Both the position numbers and the translations under genes were made by a program. 64,000 nt of DNA from Paracrocinitomix sp039939375 (lineage in GTDB: Bacteria > Bacteroidota > Bacteroidia > Flavobacteriales_D > Crocinitomicaceae): positions 62,001-126,000 of the forward strand of contig JBDVJO010000004.1 in NCBI GenBank assembly GCA_039939375.1, written 5' to 3'. Positions 1 through 9,398 of the stretch are shown in pieces (position 1 is the first letter of the stretch; each line of letters begins with the position of its first letter). The notes under the pieces are model-generated. The model made no database searches, was not told the origin of the DNA, and saw nothing but the letters and a program-made list of their open reading frames with translations.

Positions 1-1
1 T

Positions 2-478
2 GAGCGTGCATATCATCTGATGTCACAAGTAGCAGGAAGAGCTGGAAGGAAAGAAAAAAGAGGAAAAGTGGTGATTCAAACTTTTGAACCGAATCACTGG
101 ATTATTCAAAAGGTGATGCAACACGATTATATTGGTTTTTATAATCAAGAAATTTTAGAACGCAGAAACTTTCATTATCCACCATTTTTTAGGATGATTG
201 TCTTAAAGCTAAAGCACAGAAAACAAGACACTTTAGAAATGGGAGCTGCCACTTTAGCAAAATCTTTGCAATCGACTTTTAAAGATAGAGTTTTAGGACC
301 CGAAAGTCCAGCAGTTGGGCGAGTGCGAAATTTTTACCTAAAGAATATCACACTAAAATTTGAACGTGATGCTTCACCTAAAAAAGTGAAAGACATCATA
401 AAACAAAAAATTGACTTATTTTTAGCGGATCATGATTATCGCTCTATAAGAGTTGATATTGATGTAGACCCGCAATAA
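2..478 (+). CDS. priA: Primosomal protein N' (PriA helicase), C-terminal part
   Basis: This is the 3' end of the PriA replication-restart helicase; the gene begins before the window and the frame is open from base 2. The first residues read ERAYHLMSQVAGRAGR, the helicase motif VI segment with its arginine finger (QVAGRAGR). It is followed by the PriA C-terminal domain, including the typical YPPF segment after a helical linker. PriA unwinds stalled forks and reloads the replicative helicase in the cytoplasm. The stop codon overlaps the start of the next gene by one base (TAATG), so the two are probably translated together. The usual length of PriA (about 730-820 aa) implies that most of the protein lies outside this window. 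Confidence 0.93.
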   Translation, partial: ERAYHLMSQVAGRAGRKEKRGKVVIQTFEPNHWIIQKVMQHDYIGFYNQEILERRNFHYPPFFRMIVLKLKHRKQDTLEMGAATLAKSLQSTFKDRVLGPESPAVGRVRNFYLKNITLKFERDASPKKVKDIIKQKIDLFLADHDYRSIRVDIDVDPQ

Positions 479-1185
479 TGATTGCTATTTTCTCCATATT
501 AAAGCTTCTGGTTTTGGCTATTTGGTCATTTCTATCCATCATGTCGGCTACCCTGTTGTATTTCTTATCATTTCAGAAAAAAATCATGCTGGTTTTAGCC
601 AAGTATATGTGGGCGAAACCTATTCTGTTGGTTTTTGGAGCAAGAATAAAAGTTACCGGATTAGAAAACATTGAAAAAGGGCAGCACTACCTCATCATGG
701 CAAATCATACTTCTTATTCTGATATTCCGGTTTTGTTTAGTAAGATGCCTTTTTATATCCACTTTATAGCTAAGCAAGAATTGAGAAAAGTTCCTTTTTT
801 GGGATGGTATATGGATTTGGCTGGAATGATTTTTATAGATCGTCAAAACAAAGCAAAATCTCGTGAATCGATTGACGCAGCTGGTGAATTAATTAAAGCA
901 GGTAAAAGTGTCGTTATTTTTCCTGAAGGAACTACCAGCAAAACTGGTGAAATCGGTCCGTTTAAAAAAGGAGGTATGCATTTGGCCTTAGCTTCTGAAT
1001 CATTGATTTTACCTATTAGGATTACCGGAACGCGTAAAATCTGGCCTAGTAAATCTTTCACCAATTTAAGATGGGGAAAAGTTGAAGTTATAATTGATAA
1101 GCCTATACCCTATGCGGCTTATCAACATGCAGATTTAGATGAATTTGTTCTTGATCTTCGCCAGAAAATAGTTGATTTAGCCTAG
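478..1185 (+). CDS. plsC: 1-acyl-sn-glycerol-3-phosphate acyltransferase (PlsC family)
   Basis: This 235-aa membrane enzyme should transfer an acyl chain to lysophosphatidic acid, giving phosphatidic acid for phospholipid synthesis. A hydrophobic N-terminal segment (about residues 1-35) anchors it. The acyltransferase motifs are visible in order: NHTSYSD, the HX4D catalytic motif (His77, Asp82), then FPEGTTS (148-154), the substrate-binding motif III, and LPIRITG, motif IV. The length is normal for the family. It starts at the ATG overlapping the priA stop codon, and it converges on the type IX-secreted protein gene with only two bases between the stop codons. Its exact acceptor (LPA or another lysolipid) cannot be told from sequence. 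Confidence 0.9.
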   Translation: MIAIFSILKLLVLAIWSFLSIMSATLLYFLSFQKKIMLVLAKYMWAKPILLVFGARIKVTGLENIEKGQHYLIMANHTSYSDIPVLFSKMPFYIHFIAKQELRKVPFLGWYMDLAGMIFIDRQNKAKSRESIDAAGELIKAGKSVVIFPEGTTSKTGEIGPFKKGGMHLALASESLILPIRITGTRKIWPSKSFTNLRWGKVEVIIDKPIPYAAYQHADLDEFVLDLRQKIVDLA

Positions 1186-1187
1186 AC

Positions 1188-4100
1188 TTACTCTTCGTCA
1201 ATCAGCATAGTCACCGATCCTCTAAACTGATATTCTTTGTTATCTCTATCCTTAATGGATAAGAAATAAACATAAACGCCTTCTGACTTCAAGTCATTGA
1301 ACTGACCTCTTCCGTCCCAACCTTCGTGGCTATCAGTAGTATTGAAAATCACACCACCCCAACGATCAAAAATAGTGAGGTCATAAGATGAAAAATCATA
1401 CAGCGAAACCACTGGTAAGAAAACTGGATTTGCGCCATTGATGAAAAAGGCATTTGGAATGTAAACGATAGGATCAAAGGTAGCGCAAACCGTATTAGAG
1501 AAAGCCGATTCTGAAAATCCATATGAATTGGTTCCTTCTACTGCTTCAACACGATAGCAAAACTGACCTTCTGAATCAAATTCATTGCTTAAATCATCTA
1601 CGTATGATCTTACACCAGGAATTGTTGTAGCAATTGGCGTACTTGGAAAAACACCATCTTCGCCTCTGTATATATTGTAATAAACAACATCTCCATCAAA
1701 GCCTTGGTAAGATGACCAACTTAATACACTTTTCATCTCAACATGCTCAACATCTACCTGTAAATAAACGGTTCTTGCAATATTTGTTGCTTCTCCAATA
1801 TTGCCACAAGAATCTACAATATTCACTTTATACTGATATTCTCCTCGTTCTGGGAAAACATCCGAATCAACATAAGTTAAAAAATCAGTTCCGTTTGGTG
1901 TTAACTCACCCACCACAGAGAAATAACTATCATCTGGTCCCTTTACTTCAACTTCATACCCTCCGGCTGCGGCAGTTGCATCAGTATAAGTAACCACTTC
2001 TATTTGATTGGAAAGTGTATGCGAAGCTGTTGCTAAGTAATGAAAATCAGCTTGGCTAGGACGCTCAACGTATCGGCAATTTTTATTGGAATATGAGATT
2101 TTATTAGAATTTGAAACGGCACGTACGTAATAGCAATAATTCACATCATAAATTAAATCTTCATGCAAGTACTCTGTTATATTTCCATCCACCGAACCGA
2201 TTACATCATAGGACGAGTTTCCAATTTTAACAATGATATCATAACGATCTACATCATCTGTCCAACCTGCATAAGGCGTCCAAGAAAGCGCCACATTTCT
2301 GTCACAAATTTCAAGTTCATTTTGAAGATAAATGGTAGTGTGTGGATTACTTAACGCTGAAGTTTGGAAAGTTGGCGGAACGGCATTGGTCATGCACGAA
2401 TCAAAAGCAGTAATTCTAAATGATTCCGGTACGTTTGCCGAGTTCGTTGCCGTGTATTCATAATCAGTTGAGCCTATACCCCAAACCGTATCAATAGGCA
2501 TCCAAAACCCTCCAATTAAACCATACACTACATATCCATACGTATCTGCCGCACCGTTTTGATTCCAACTGATATCTACATAATCGTTAGTAGTATCTAT
2601 GGTTACTTGGGTGATTACAGGAATATATGGATTGATGATATCTTGATAGTTTCCTCCTGGATTATTAGAAGTAGAACTACATCCAGCGGCATTTGGAACC
2701 ACAATTTCATAGTTAAAATCAGCATTACAAACGTCAATGGTATCTAAAAACTGATTTTCTCCATAAGGCACAGTCCCTCTCAAGATCCATGTTCCAACTG
2801 GGAATTCTCTATAAATTTCTTGCATCAAATTATCGCCGTCATTCATTGGATCATGAGTGTTGTTCCATGTTAATAAGATTCGTCCGTCAGCTAGGTCATT
2901 TAAATCTAAAAAGATTGAAGCCAAGGTATCTGAAGATGCTAAGTTGTTTCCACCACAGCCAAATCTCGTTTGGATATAATAATTTTTTGAAGCCAGATCT
3001 GCATTTGCTCCCACAACAGTATAGGTTTCTGTGGTGATGCCTCCTGGAACTGCACCAATAAATCCATCTTCAAGCGACCAAACTTCATATTGAACAAAAG
3101 AAGTTCCCGGATCAACCGTTTGCGTCCAGGTTAAATCTACATCACCATTTGGAAGCACATCTACACAATGTAAATCCACCGCATCAATCACAGGATTGTT
3201 TTTCAATTTTATTCTGATGGTTTCGTACGTTCTTCCAGGAACAGTGCAGTAATCATCTTGTGCGTTGAGTACAAAATCATAAATCTGTTCAGCCTGTTGA
3301 ACGCCATCTGCATTCAACAAGTGGTCACAGGAAGTTTGCCAATTAAACTCTGTCGTTAAACCTTGAACTCCTTGAATTAATGGCGGCTGATCTAAAGTTG
3401 CACAGGGTGTGTATTGACATCCAGCATTCGGGTCAATTAACCCATTTCCAAAGTAATTTCCTGTAGGCACCAGCGTCACAGTTTGTGGAGAACCGTCTTG
3501 TAGCACTTCTAAATCTGAAATAATGATATCAAAGTTGATTAAATCACCTGCGAAAAACTCAGCCTCAAAAGAAGTATTACCTGCAAATGGCGGTGTAATT
3601 GTTGGAGCTGTATTCACATACCCTGGACAAGGAATGACTATCATTTGAATTTCTCGATTGATAGTAGACACCAATGTTCCGTTTCTGTACGAATCAATTT
3701 TTTGAACCATTCCAAAGTTCCCAGTTGTGTTAGAAAGGAAGGTTACGTTTCCTGAAGAAGGATCCATTGTAGCTGGAATATTCCCTGGATCAAATGAGGC
3801 ATCTGGCGTTGGGTTCGTTTCTGAAAATCCTAAAACGAAAGGAACAGGAGCAGGATTTGTAGGTGGATCAAAAGTTCCGGCAGGGAAATGATCTAAAGGT
3901 GTACCCCAGCTATAAACCAAAGAATCGTTGTCTGGATCATAAGCATTGGAGTTATATTGAAATTCAGATCCTGCACACAAAAGCATGTATGGGTCTTGCG
4001 CAAATTGAGGAGATGAATCAGTGCAAGGATTTGCAGATCCACCAGGAACGGCATACATGATGGCAGACAACGTTATTCCGTAAGCTTGAGGGTTATCAAT

Positions 4101-4541
4101 GTTGGACAGACCCCAGTTTCTTGAAAAGGAATCGTACGTAAATGCCCACCCGCCTGCAGGAGGTGTTCCGGTTAAAGCGATAGGATTAGAGCGATAAGTA
4201 TACTTTTGAACCGCTCCTGCCCCATTTCCACTTTGAGAGCCAACACCACATTCCAATTCAATTGGGTTTCCCGGAATCTCTGTACAATCGGGAGATAAAT
4301 CAACCGTAGAAAACAAATCACATTGAATAGAAGATACTGAAGAGTGACCCCAAACTTCTAAGTTTAAAGAAGGATCGACAATATCTAAACCATTGCAATC
4401 ACGATAAAGCACCAAGTCAAATTGATAATTTCCAGAGCCTAAACACACCCAAGTAATCTCTCCTCCCATGATATGAGAGGCCTTGCTGTCATTAACAAAT
4501 GAGAACAAACAAATGAATATGAGAAGTAGACTTTTGCGCAT
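1188..4541 (-). CDS. Large secreted FN3-type protein with type B type IX sorting domain
   Basis: This 1117-aa secreted protein has an N-terminal signal peptide ending near ...DSKA, then ASHIMGGEITW and YRDCNG, which mark the start of a Bacteroidota cell-surface family. The middle is a run of beta-rich modules that look like fibronectin type III domains (repeated aromatic, Gly and Pro patterns, for example ITQVTIDTTNDYVDISWNQ). The last 90 residues (IPNAFFINGANPVF, FDRWGGVIF, GWDGRG, GVYVYFLSIKD) form the gliding motility-associated, type B type IX secretion sorting domain. The protein is therefore expected to cross the outer membrane by the PorSS/T9SS and be released or attached at the surface, probably in adhesion or motility. 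No catalytic domain was recognised. Confidence 0.85.
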   Translation of the reverse strand: MRKSLLLIFICLFSFVNDSKASHIMGGEITWVCLGSGNYQFDLVLYRDCNGLDIVDPSLNLEVWGHSSVSSIQCDLFSTVDLSPDCTEIPGNPIELECGVGSQSGNGAGAVQKYTYRSNPIALTGTPPAGGWAFTYDSFSRNWGLSNIDNPQAYGITLSAIMYAVPGGSANPCTDSSPQFAQDPYMLLCAGSEFQYNSNAYDPDNDSLVYSWGTPLDHFPAGTFDPPTNPAPVPFVLGFSETNPTPDASFDPGNIPATMDPSSGNVTFLSNTTGNFGMVQKIDSYRNGTLVSTINREIQMIVIPCPGYVNTAPTITPPFAGNTSFEAEFFAGDLINFDIIISDLEVLQDGSPQTVTLVPTGNYFGNGLIDPNAGCQYTPCATLDQPPLIQGVQGLTTEFNWQTSCDHLLNADGVQQAEQIYDFVLNAQDDYCTVPGRTYETIRIKLKNNPVIDAVDLHCVDVLPNGDVDLTWTQTVDPGTSFVQYEVWSLEDGFIGAVPGGITTETYTVVGANADLASKNYYIQTRFGCGGNNLASSDTLASIFLDLNDLADGRILLTWNNTHDPMNDGDNLMQEIYREFPVGTWILRGTVPYGENQFLDTIDVCNADFNYEIVVPNAAGCSSTSNNPGGNYQDIINPYIPVITQVTIDTTNDYVDISWNQNGAADTYGYVVYGLIGGFWMPIDTVWGIGSTDYEYTATNSANVPESFRITAFDSCMTNAVPPTFQTSALSNPHTTIYLQNELEICDRNVALSWTPYAGWTDDVDRYDIIVKIGNSSYDVIGSVDGNITEYLHEDLIYDVNYCYYVRAVSNSNKISYSNKNCRYVERPSQADFHYLATASHTLSNQIEVVTYTDATAAAGGYEVEVKGPDDSYFSVVGELTPNGTDFLTYVDSDVFPERGEYQYKVNIVDSCGNIGEATNIARTVYLQVDVEHVEMKSVLSWSSYQGFDGDVVYYNIYRGEDGVFPSTPIATTIPGVRSYVDDLSNEFDSEGQFCYRVEAVEGTNSYGFSESAFSNTVCATFDPIVYIPNAFFINGANPVFLPVVSLYDFSSYDLTIFDRWGGVIFNTTDSHEGWDGRGQFNDLKSEGVYVYFLSIKDRDNKEYQFRGSVTMLIDEE

Positions 4542-4550
4542 TATATATCT

Positions 4551-4571
4551 AACGCAGTTTTTGCGTTTTTA
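4551..4571 (+). terminator. Small hairpin with trailing T-run (plus-strand terminator-like)
   Basis: AACGCA and TGCGTT form a 6-bp stem around GTTTT, followed by further T residues, so on the plus strand it looks like an intrinsic terminator. No plus-strand gene ends here; it lies just upstream of the minus-strand gene starting at 4541, where it might stop antisense transcription or fold in the 5' leader. The 97-base gap also holds a TTGAGA/TCTCAA hairpin (about 4606-4625). Confidence 0.3.
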
Positions 4572-4638
4572 TTGAATACGATAATCAATCAATTTTAGTT
4601 GCTTAATTTGAGAGGAAATCTCAATAAAATTAGGTGAT

Positions 4639-5241
4639 TCAGAAATCTTTAACTGCTCTAACTCTATGCAAGTTAGATTTGGTACTGAAATTTACTGATC
4701 CGTCAACGAATGACACGTGTTGAGCGGTGTTCAAATCAATTTGGGTAGATGACCAATAATAATCTTCAGAAAAACCTCCAATTTTATTTGCTCCCAGAAC
4801 ATTGTAAATCAAGATTAACTCAGCTTCTGAAGGTAAATACCAGTCAGTAAATCCGTTTTCAACTGAATTAGCGCAATGATTTGCTGCTGAAAATAAATCA
4901 GTACAGTTTTGAATTAAGTAGTCTGTATTTGCTGGTCCGGCGCCAAAACCAGCATCAGTTGCTCCAGACATGTTTTGCCCTGAGCATCCCCAAGGAGCGG
5001 CATCATCTACATCTGTAGCGCCAACAATTTTACCCGTTGCTGTGGTTGAATCAACATAAAAAATATATCCCCCTAAATAAGTTTTACCTACTAAACTATC
5101 AACAGGTTTAAGCGTTAAAATGGTTGCCATGTTCTCCCCTTTATCCAGCAACTCTTGGGCGGTAGGATCACTGTCTTTTTTACATGAAAAAACAGATAAT
5201 GCACAACTTAACACTATAACAACTTGATAGATTTTTCTCAT
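4639..5241 (-). CDS. DUF1566-type lipoprotein
   Basis: This 200-aa lipoprotein has a short signal peptide with the lipobox LSVFSC (Cys20), so it should be anchored to a membrane facing the periplasm or surface. After the anchor comes a DUF1566 (Lcl C-terminal / FISUMP-like) domain: GKTYLGGYIFYVD near the start, PWGCSG, TDWYLPSEAEL and YWSST in the middle, and HRVRAVKDF at the end. The domain belongs to a C-type-lectin-like fold, but its role in Bacteroidota lipoproteins is unclear. It lies 3 bases after the upstream lipoprotein gene and is probably cotranscribed with it and with hisS-hutH. Confidence 0.8.
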   Translation of the reverse strand: MRKIYQVVIVLSCALSVFSCKKDSDPTAQELLDKGENMATILTLKPVDSLVGKTYLGGYIFYVDSTTATGKIVGATDVDDAAPWGCSGQNMSGATDAGFGAGPANTDYLIQNCTDLFSAANHCANSVENGFTDWYLPSEAELILIYNVLGANKIGGFSEDYYWSSTQIDLNTAQHVSFVDGSVNFSTKSNLHRVRAVKDF

Positions 5242-5244
5242 TTC

Positions 5245-5916
5245 TTATTCTTTTCCAAACGCCACTGCTTCGTAAAACAATTCAGTTCCTTTTTCAACAT
5301 TTAAGGTATCCCCCTCATTGATTTCAACATCCTTATAATAAGACTGAATTTTCCCAACATTAGGTGCATACACTTCGTAAAATCGTAAATACTCAATATA
5401 GGTCAAAAAGTCTTGATGCTCAACCACTACAGAAGAATCATAATCAATACTTCCTACCGAAATTGGTTCGTAAATATGGGAGTAATAGCATTGCTCAGCA
5501 TCTAAATTATTCAAGGCATTTCCATCCCAATATTGATCATAAGATATAGAAAAGGCCATCTTTATTTTTCGCTGATTTTCTTCAACTAATTCTACTGACC
5601 TTCCTGTTTTCTTAACAATCCAAACATCTTGTAATGACCAATTTAAGGTATCGTTCTCTCTGAAATAACGGTATAACTTTCTTGTTGGATCTCCTTCATT
5701 GTCTATGATTTCTTCTCCAATAATTTCTTTGATTTGGAATCGAGAGGTATCGTGCACATTAGAAGGATCATCATGAACAATATCCATCACGTCATAAATG
5801 ACATATCTGCCGCTATCTGCAGGAAAATAGTGATCTCCGTAAATAATCGTTTCATCTGTTTTTTTGCAAGATGAAAACGCTAAAACTACACCACAAAGAA
5901 GAATAATTAATCTCAT
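5245..5916 (-). CDS. Lipoprotein of unknown function
   Basis: This 223-aa protein begins with a lipoprotein signal (lipobox AFSSC, Cys17) followed by KK. The mature part is acidic and beta-rich and starts with a FPADSGRYVIYDVMDI-like strand pattern often seen in small Bacteroidota envelope lipoproteins. I recognise no catalytic motif. It sits between a membrane-protein gene (37-base gap) and the DUF1566 lipoprotein gene (3-base gap), all on the minus strand, so a shared transcript with hisS-hutH is likely. A role in the cell envelope is inferred from the lipoprotein signal only. Confidence 0.65.
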   Translation of the reverse strand: MRLIILLCGVVLAFSSCKKTDETIIYGDHYFPADSGRYVIYDVMDIVHDDPSNVHDTSRFQIKEIIGEEIIDNEGDPTRKLYRYFRENDTLNWSLQDVWIVKKTGRSVELVEENQRKIKMAFSISYDQYWDGNALNNLDAEQCYYSHIYEPISVGSIDYDSSVVVEHQDFLTYIEYLRFYEVYAPNVGKIQSYYKDVEINEGDTLNVEKGTELFYEAVAFGKE

Positions 5917-5953
5917 TAATTAGGTTAACGTGAAGCTATTGCTTAAAGTTTGC

Positions 5954-6466
5954 TTATCGCATCCTTTTCAGCTGAGCACCATAAATTATTGAAAACAATA
6001 TAGCGATAAAGATTGTGAATACTGCTCCAACCGCACCGGTGTTGGAATCTGAACCAAATAATTTCCAAACTGCAATACCAATCGCCAAAGCACTATAAGC
6101 TAAGTACATGAAATATCCTGCTCGTTTTAATTTGTACATCCACAGCACCGCAAAAAAACCAATGGCAAGAACGGCCAGTTTTAGAAAAAGAAGCAAGTAA
6201 TAATTATCGTTGGCGAATTCTACACTTTTAAAGTAATCTTTTAAGATGTCTATTCGCTCTTGGGAGGCATTGTCAGGCACGGTAGATAACAAGTCTTGTT
6301 TGTCATAAAACATTTCTTCTTCTGTCTTTTTACTTCCGAGTAACCCTAGTAAAAATTTTATCGCTCCAAAACCAAGCGAAATAAAAGACAGGGTGCAAAA
6401 GAAAGGCAAGTTTTTACCTCTTCGTTTTTTTAACTCAACACTTTCATCTACTAACTCTGTTTCCAT
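5954..6466 (-). CDS. Integral membrane protein of unknown function
   Basis: This 170-aa protein has four predicted hydrophobic segments: about residues 22-42 (FFCTLSFISLGFGAIKFLLG), 92-112, 117-135 and 146-163. It has a basic N-terminal patch (KKRRGK) and a basic C-terminus (LKRMR), so both ends are likely cytoplasmic. A soluble loop between the first and second segments (about 45 residues) would lie outside. It resembles small unannotated Bacteroidota membrane proteins, and no family is claimed. The start is 9 bases after the hutH stop, which suggests cotranscription. Confidence 0.65.
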   Translation of the reverse strand: METELVDESVELKKRRGKNLPFFCTLSFISLGFGAIKFLLGLLGSKKTEEEMFYDKQDLLSTVPDNASQERIDILKDYFKSVEFANDNYYLLLFLKLAVLAIGFFAVLWMYKLKRAGYFMYLAYSALAIGIAVWKLFGSDSNTGAVGAVFTIFIAILFSIIYGAQLKRMR

Positions 6467-6475
6467 TTTACTTGA

Positions 6476-7954
6476 TTAGATCGTTCCAATAAACTCAATA
6501 CTCTTTTGAATTTCAGGCTGCATTAATTTATCTTCTTGAACAAAAGGAACAATAGCGCGATACTTTCCAACAATATCTTCTAAAATTGGAGATGATTTTA
6601 AAGGTCTTCTAAATTCTAAAGCCTGTGTTCCGTTGAACAATTCTATGCCCAATATTTTTTTCAAATTCTCAACAATTCTATAGCATTTAGTAGCGGCATT
6701 GGCTCCCATACTCACGTGATCTTCTTGACCGTTTGAAGACTCGATTGAATCTACCGAAGCAGGCGTTGCTAATTGTTTATTTTGGCTCACTACAGATGCC
6801 GCAGCATACTGCGGAATCATAAATCCAGAATTGATTCCAGGGTTTGCCACTAAAAAAGCCGGCAGTTCCCTATTTCCGCCAATTAATTGATAAGTTCTTC
6901 GTTCTGAAATGTTACCTAATTCTGCCAAAGCAATTCCTAGTAAATCTAGAGAAATGGCTAAGGGCTGACCATGAAAGTTTCCAGCAGAGATGATCTCGTC
7001 AGTATCAGGAAAAATGGTTGGATTGTCTGTCACCGCATTGATTTCTCTCTCAAAAATCTCAATGCAATAATTGATTGCATCTTTAGAAGCTCCATGCACT
7101 TGCGGAATACATCTAAACGAATACGGATCTTGAACGTGTACTTTTTCTCTCGCAATAATCTCACTGCCCACTAGTAATTCTCTGAAAACTTTAGCCGTTT
7201 CAATTTGTCCTTGCTGATTTCTAATTTCATTTACATTGGCATTGAACGGGTTTAAACGGGCATCAAAACCTTCTAATGAAATTGCCGCTATTTTATCTGC
7301 AGCAGCCGAGAGTTGTTTCGCTTGAATCAAATTCCAAACGCCGTAAGCACTCATGAATTGCGTACCATTCAATAAGGCTAATCCTTCTTTTGATTTTAAG
7401 GTTATTGGTGATAGTCCTAATTGCGCTAAAGCATCTTTAGCCATCATTCGTTTACCTTTCAAATCTACTTCACCTTCACCTAGAAGTGCTAATGACATGT
7501 GTGCTAGTGGTGCTAAATCACCTGAAGCTCCAAGTGAGCCTTGCTGATAAACAACCGGCACCAAATCTTCATTGTAAAATTGAATTAGGCGCTCAACTGT
7601 TTCTAACTGGCAACCAGAATGACCGTAAGAAAGTCCTTGAACTTTCAACAAAATCATCAACTTTACAATTTCTGATGGAACCTCTTCTCCTACTCCACAA
7701 GCATGAGATTTAACCAAGTTTGATTGCAGCTTAGATAAATCAGTATCTGAAATAACCGTGTTACACAAAGAGCCGAATCCCGTATTGATTCCATAATGCA
7801 CCTCATTTGCTCCTAGCTTATTGTCTAAATAATCACGGCATTTTTGAATGGCATTTGCAGAAGCTTCACTTAGTTCTAAACTAGACTTTGAAGTAATTAT
7901 TGAATTGACTTTATCAATCGTTAATTGCTCATTTGAAATTATGTGTTTGCTCAT
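6476..7954 (-). CDS. hutH: Histidine ammonia-lyase
   Basis: HutH removes ammonia from L-histidine to give trans-urocanate, the first step of histidine breakdown. The 492-aa length is typical. The HYGINTGFG segment (53-61) carries the catalytic Tyr, and GSLGASGDLAPLAH contains the Ala-Ser-Gly triad (143-145) that cyclises to the MIO cofactor. Further conserved blocks are GNFHGQPLA and SSNGQEDHVSMG. The start codon lies one base after the hisS stop, so translation is likely coupled. No other hut gene (hutU, hutI, hutG) is nearby, which is common when the pathway genes are scattered. Tyrosine ammonia-lyase activity is not excluded by sequence, but the histidine enzyme is the better fit. Confidence 0.93.
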   Translation of the reverse strand: MSKHIISNEQLTIDKVNSIITSKSSLELSEASANAIQKCRDYLDNKLGANEVHYGINTGFGSLCNTVISDTDLSKLQSNLVKSHACGVGEEVPSEIVKLMILLKVQGLSYGHSGCQLETVERLIQFYNEDLVPVVYQQGSLGASGDLAPLAHMSLALLGEGEVDLKGKRMMAKDALAQLGLSPITLKSKEGLALLNGTQFMSAYGVWNLIQAKQLSAAADKIAAISLEGFDARLNPFNANVNEIRNQQGQIETAKVFRELLVGSEIIAREKVHVQDPYSFRCIPQVHGASKDAINYCIEIFEREINAVTDNPTIFPDTDEIISAGNFHGQPLAISLDLLGIALAELGNISERRTYQLIGGNRELPAFLVANPGINSGFMIPQYAAASVVSQNKQLATPASVDSIESSNGQEDHVSMGANAATKCYRIVENLKKILGIELFNGTQALEFRRPLKSSPILEDIVGKYRAIVPFVQEDKLMQPEIQKSIEFIGTI

Positions 7955-7955
7955 C

Positions 7956-9323
7956 TTAACTAAGTTTTGCCATTAATTGTTGGATATTAGCAGATTCTTG
8001 CTCACCTGATTCCATATTTTTTATTTGTAAGGTGTTCGCTTTCAATTCATCTGAACCAATCAGCACTACGAATGGAATTTTTCTGTCATCTGCATACTTG
8101 AATTGTTTCCCCATTTTCACATTGGATGGGTAAACCTCAGCTGAAATACCAGCATTTCTCAATTCCTTCGCATATTTCATACACTGCACTTGTTCTTCTT
8201 CACCGAAATTAGCAAACAAAACTTTGGTTGCGGTTAATGCAGCTTTTGGAAACAAATCCAATTCTGTCATTACATCATAAATTCTATCTGCTCCAAATGA
8301 GATTCCTACGCCTGACATTCCTTTTAATCCGAACAAAGCTGTCAAATCATCATATCTTCCTCCACCACAAATACTTCCTATCTTCACGCTGTTTGCGGTA
8401 ACTTCAAAAATGGCTCCAGTATAATAATTCAAGCCCCTTGCAAGCGTCACTTCAAACTCTAGCTTAGCTGTTTTAATGCCTAAGTCTTCAGCTTGTTGGA
8501 TGACATATTCTAATTCTTTAATTCCTTTTAATCCAATTTCTGAAGCTGATAAAAAATCTTTTAATTGATCTAACTTTTCTTGGTTCGATCCACCAAGGGT
8601 GAAAAGCGGATCTATTTTTTCAATTGCTGATTGGCTGATACCTCTTTCAATCAATTCTTTGACTACTCCTTCTTTCCCGATCTTATCTAGCTTGTCTATT
8701 GCTACCGTTATTGGAACAATTTTTTCAGTTTCACCACATACCTCAGCAATTCCTGAAAGAATTTTTCGGTTATTAATTTTTACAGAAAAATCTGTCAAAC
8801 CGAGATTTGTTAAGACCTCATCAAAAATCTGCACCAATTCAATTTCATATAACAAGGAATCGCTTCCTACAACATCTGCATCACATTGGTAAAACTCTCT
8901 GTATCTTCCCTTTTGTGGACGATCAGCTCTCCAAACCGGTTGAATTTGATATCGCTTAAATGGAAAAGATAAATCGTTTTGGTTCTGCACCACAAATCGC
9001 GCAAAGGGTACAGTTAAGTCATACCTCAGGGCTTTATCCGAAATAGAATTGGCAAATTTTGGTAAATTTTCTTCTTGCAAAGCAAGGGTATCAGCTTTTT
9101 TTAATTGATCTCCGTTAGAGAGAATTCTAAAAATCAATCGATCTCCTTCTTCTCCATATTTCCCCATTAAAGTCTCTGTCTTCTCCATTGAAGGTGTTTC
9201 TATAGGAAGAAATCCATATTTCTGAAAGACCGATTTAATATTGTCGAAAATAAAGTTTCTTTTCGCCATTGTTTCTGGCAAAAAATCTCTTGTTCCTTTT
9301 ACGATTGATGGTTTACTGCTCAT
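7956..9323 (-). CDS. hisS: Histidyl-tRNA synthetase
   Basis: This 455-aa class II synthetase charges tRNA-His in the cytoplasm. It starts with GTRDFLPETMAKRNFIFDNI (motif 1 region). Motif 2 reads PVWRADRPQKGRYREFYQCDAD, with the family's Arg and Glu-Phe pattern. The histidine-binding segments LARGLNYYTGAIFE and GGGRYDDL follow, and motif 3 is GVGISFGADRI. The C-terminal anticodon-binding domain follows (about residues 360-455). It is the first gene of a minus-strand group that continues into hutH, placing histidine use in translation and histidine breakdown on one probable transcript. A TAAATTTG -7 box lies 20 bases upstream of the start. Confidence 0.95.
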   Translation of the reverse strand: MSSKPSIVKGTRDFLPETMAKRNFIFDNIKSVFQKYGFLPIETPSMEKTETLMGKYGEEGDRLIFRILSNGDQLKKADTLALQEENLPKFANSISDKALRYDLTVPFARFVVQNQNDLSFPFKRYQIQPVWRADRPQKGRYREFYQCDADVVGSDSLLYEIELVQIFDEVLTNLGLTDFSVKINNRKILSGIAEVCGETEKIVPITVAIDKLDKIGKEGVVKELIERGISQSAIEKIDPLFTLGGSNQEKLDQLKDFLSASEIGLKGIKELEYVIQQAEDLGIKTAKLEFEVTLARGLNYYTGAIFEVTANSVKIGSICGGGRYDDLTALFGLKGMSGVGISFGADRIYDVMTELDLFPKAALTATKVLFANFGEEEQVQCMKYAKELRNAGISAEVYPSNVKMGKQFKYADDRKIPFVVLIGSDELKANTLQIKNMESGEQESANIQQLMAKLS

Positions 9324-9342
9324 GCGGAAATTTTGTGATGAG

Positions 9343-9381
9343 CAAATTTAAAGTTTTGAAAGAACAAAATCCTTAGTTTTG
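9343..9381. promoter_or_regulatory. Divergent promoter boxes between hisS and the 9399 gene
   Basis: On the minus strand 9350-9343 reads TAAATTTG, and on the plus strand 9374-9381 reads TAGTTTTG. Both match the Bacteroidota -7 consensus TAnnTTTG and point towards hisS and the 9399 gene respectively. TTTTG motifs lie upstream of each, but the spacers (14-15 bases) are shorter than the usual 19 or so, so the -33 elements are uncertain. Confidence 0.45.
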
Positions 9382-9398
9382 CATGAAATTTAAGTAGA

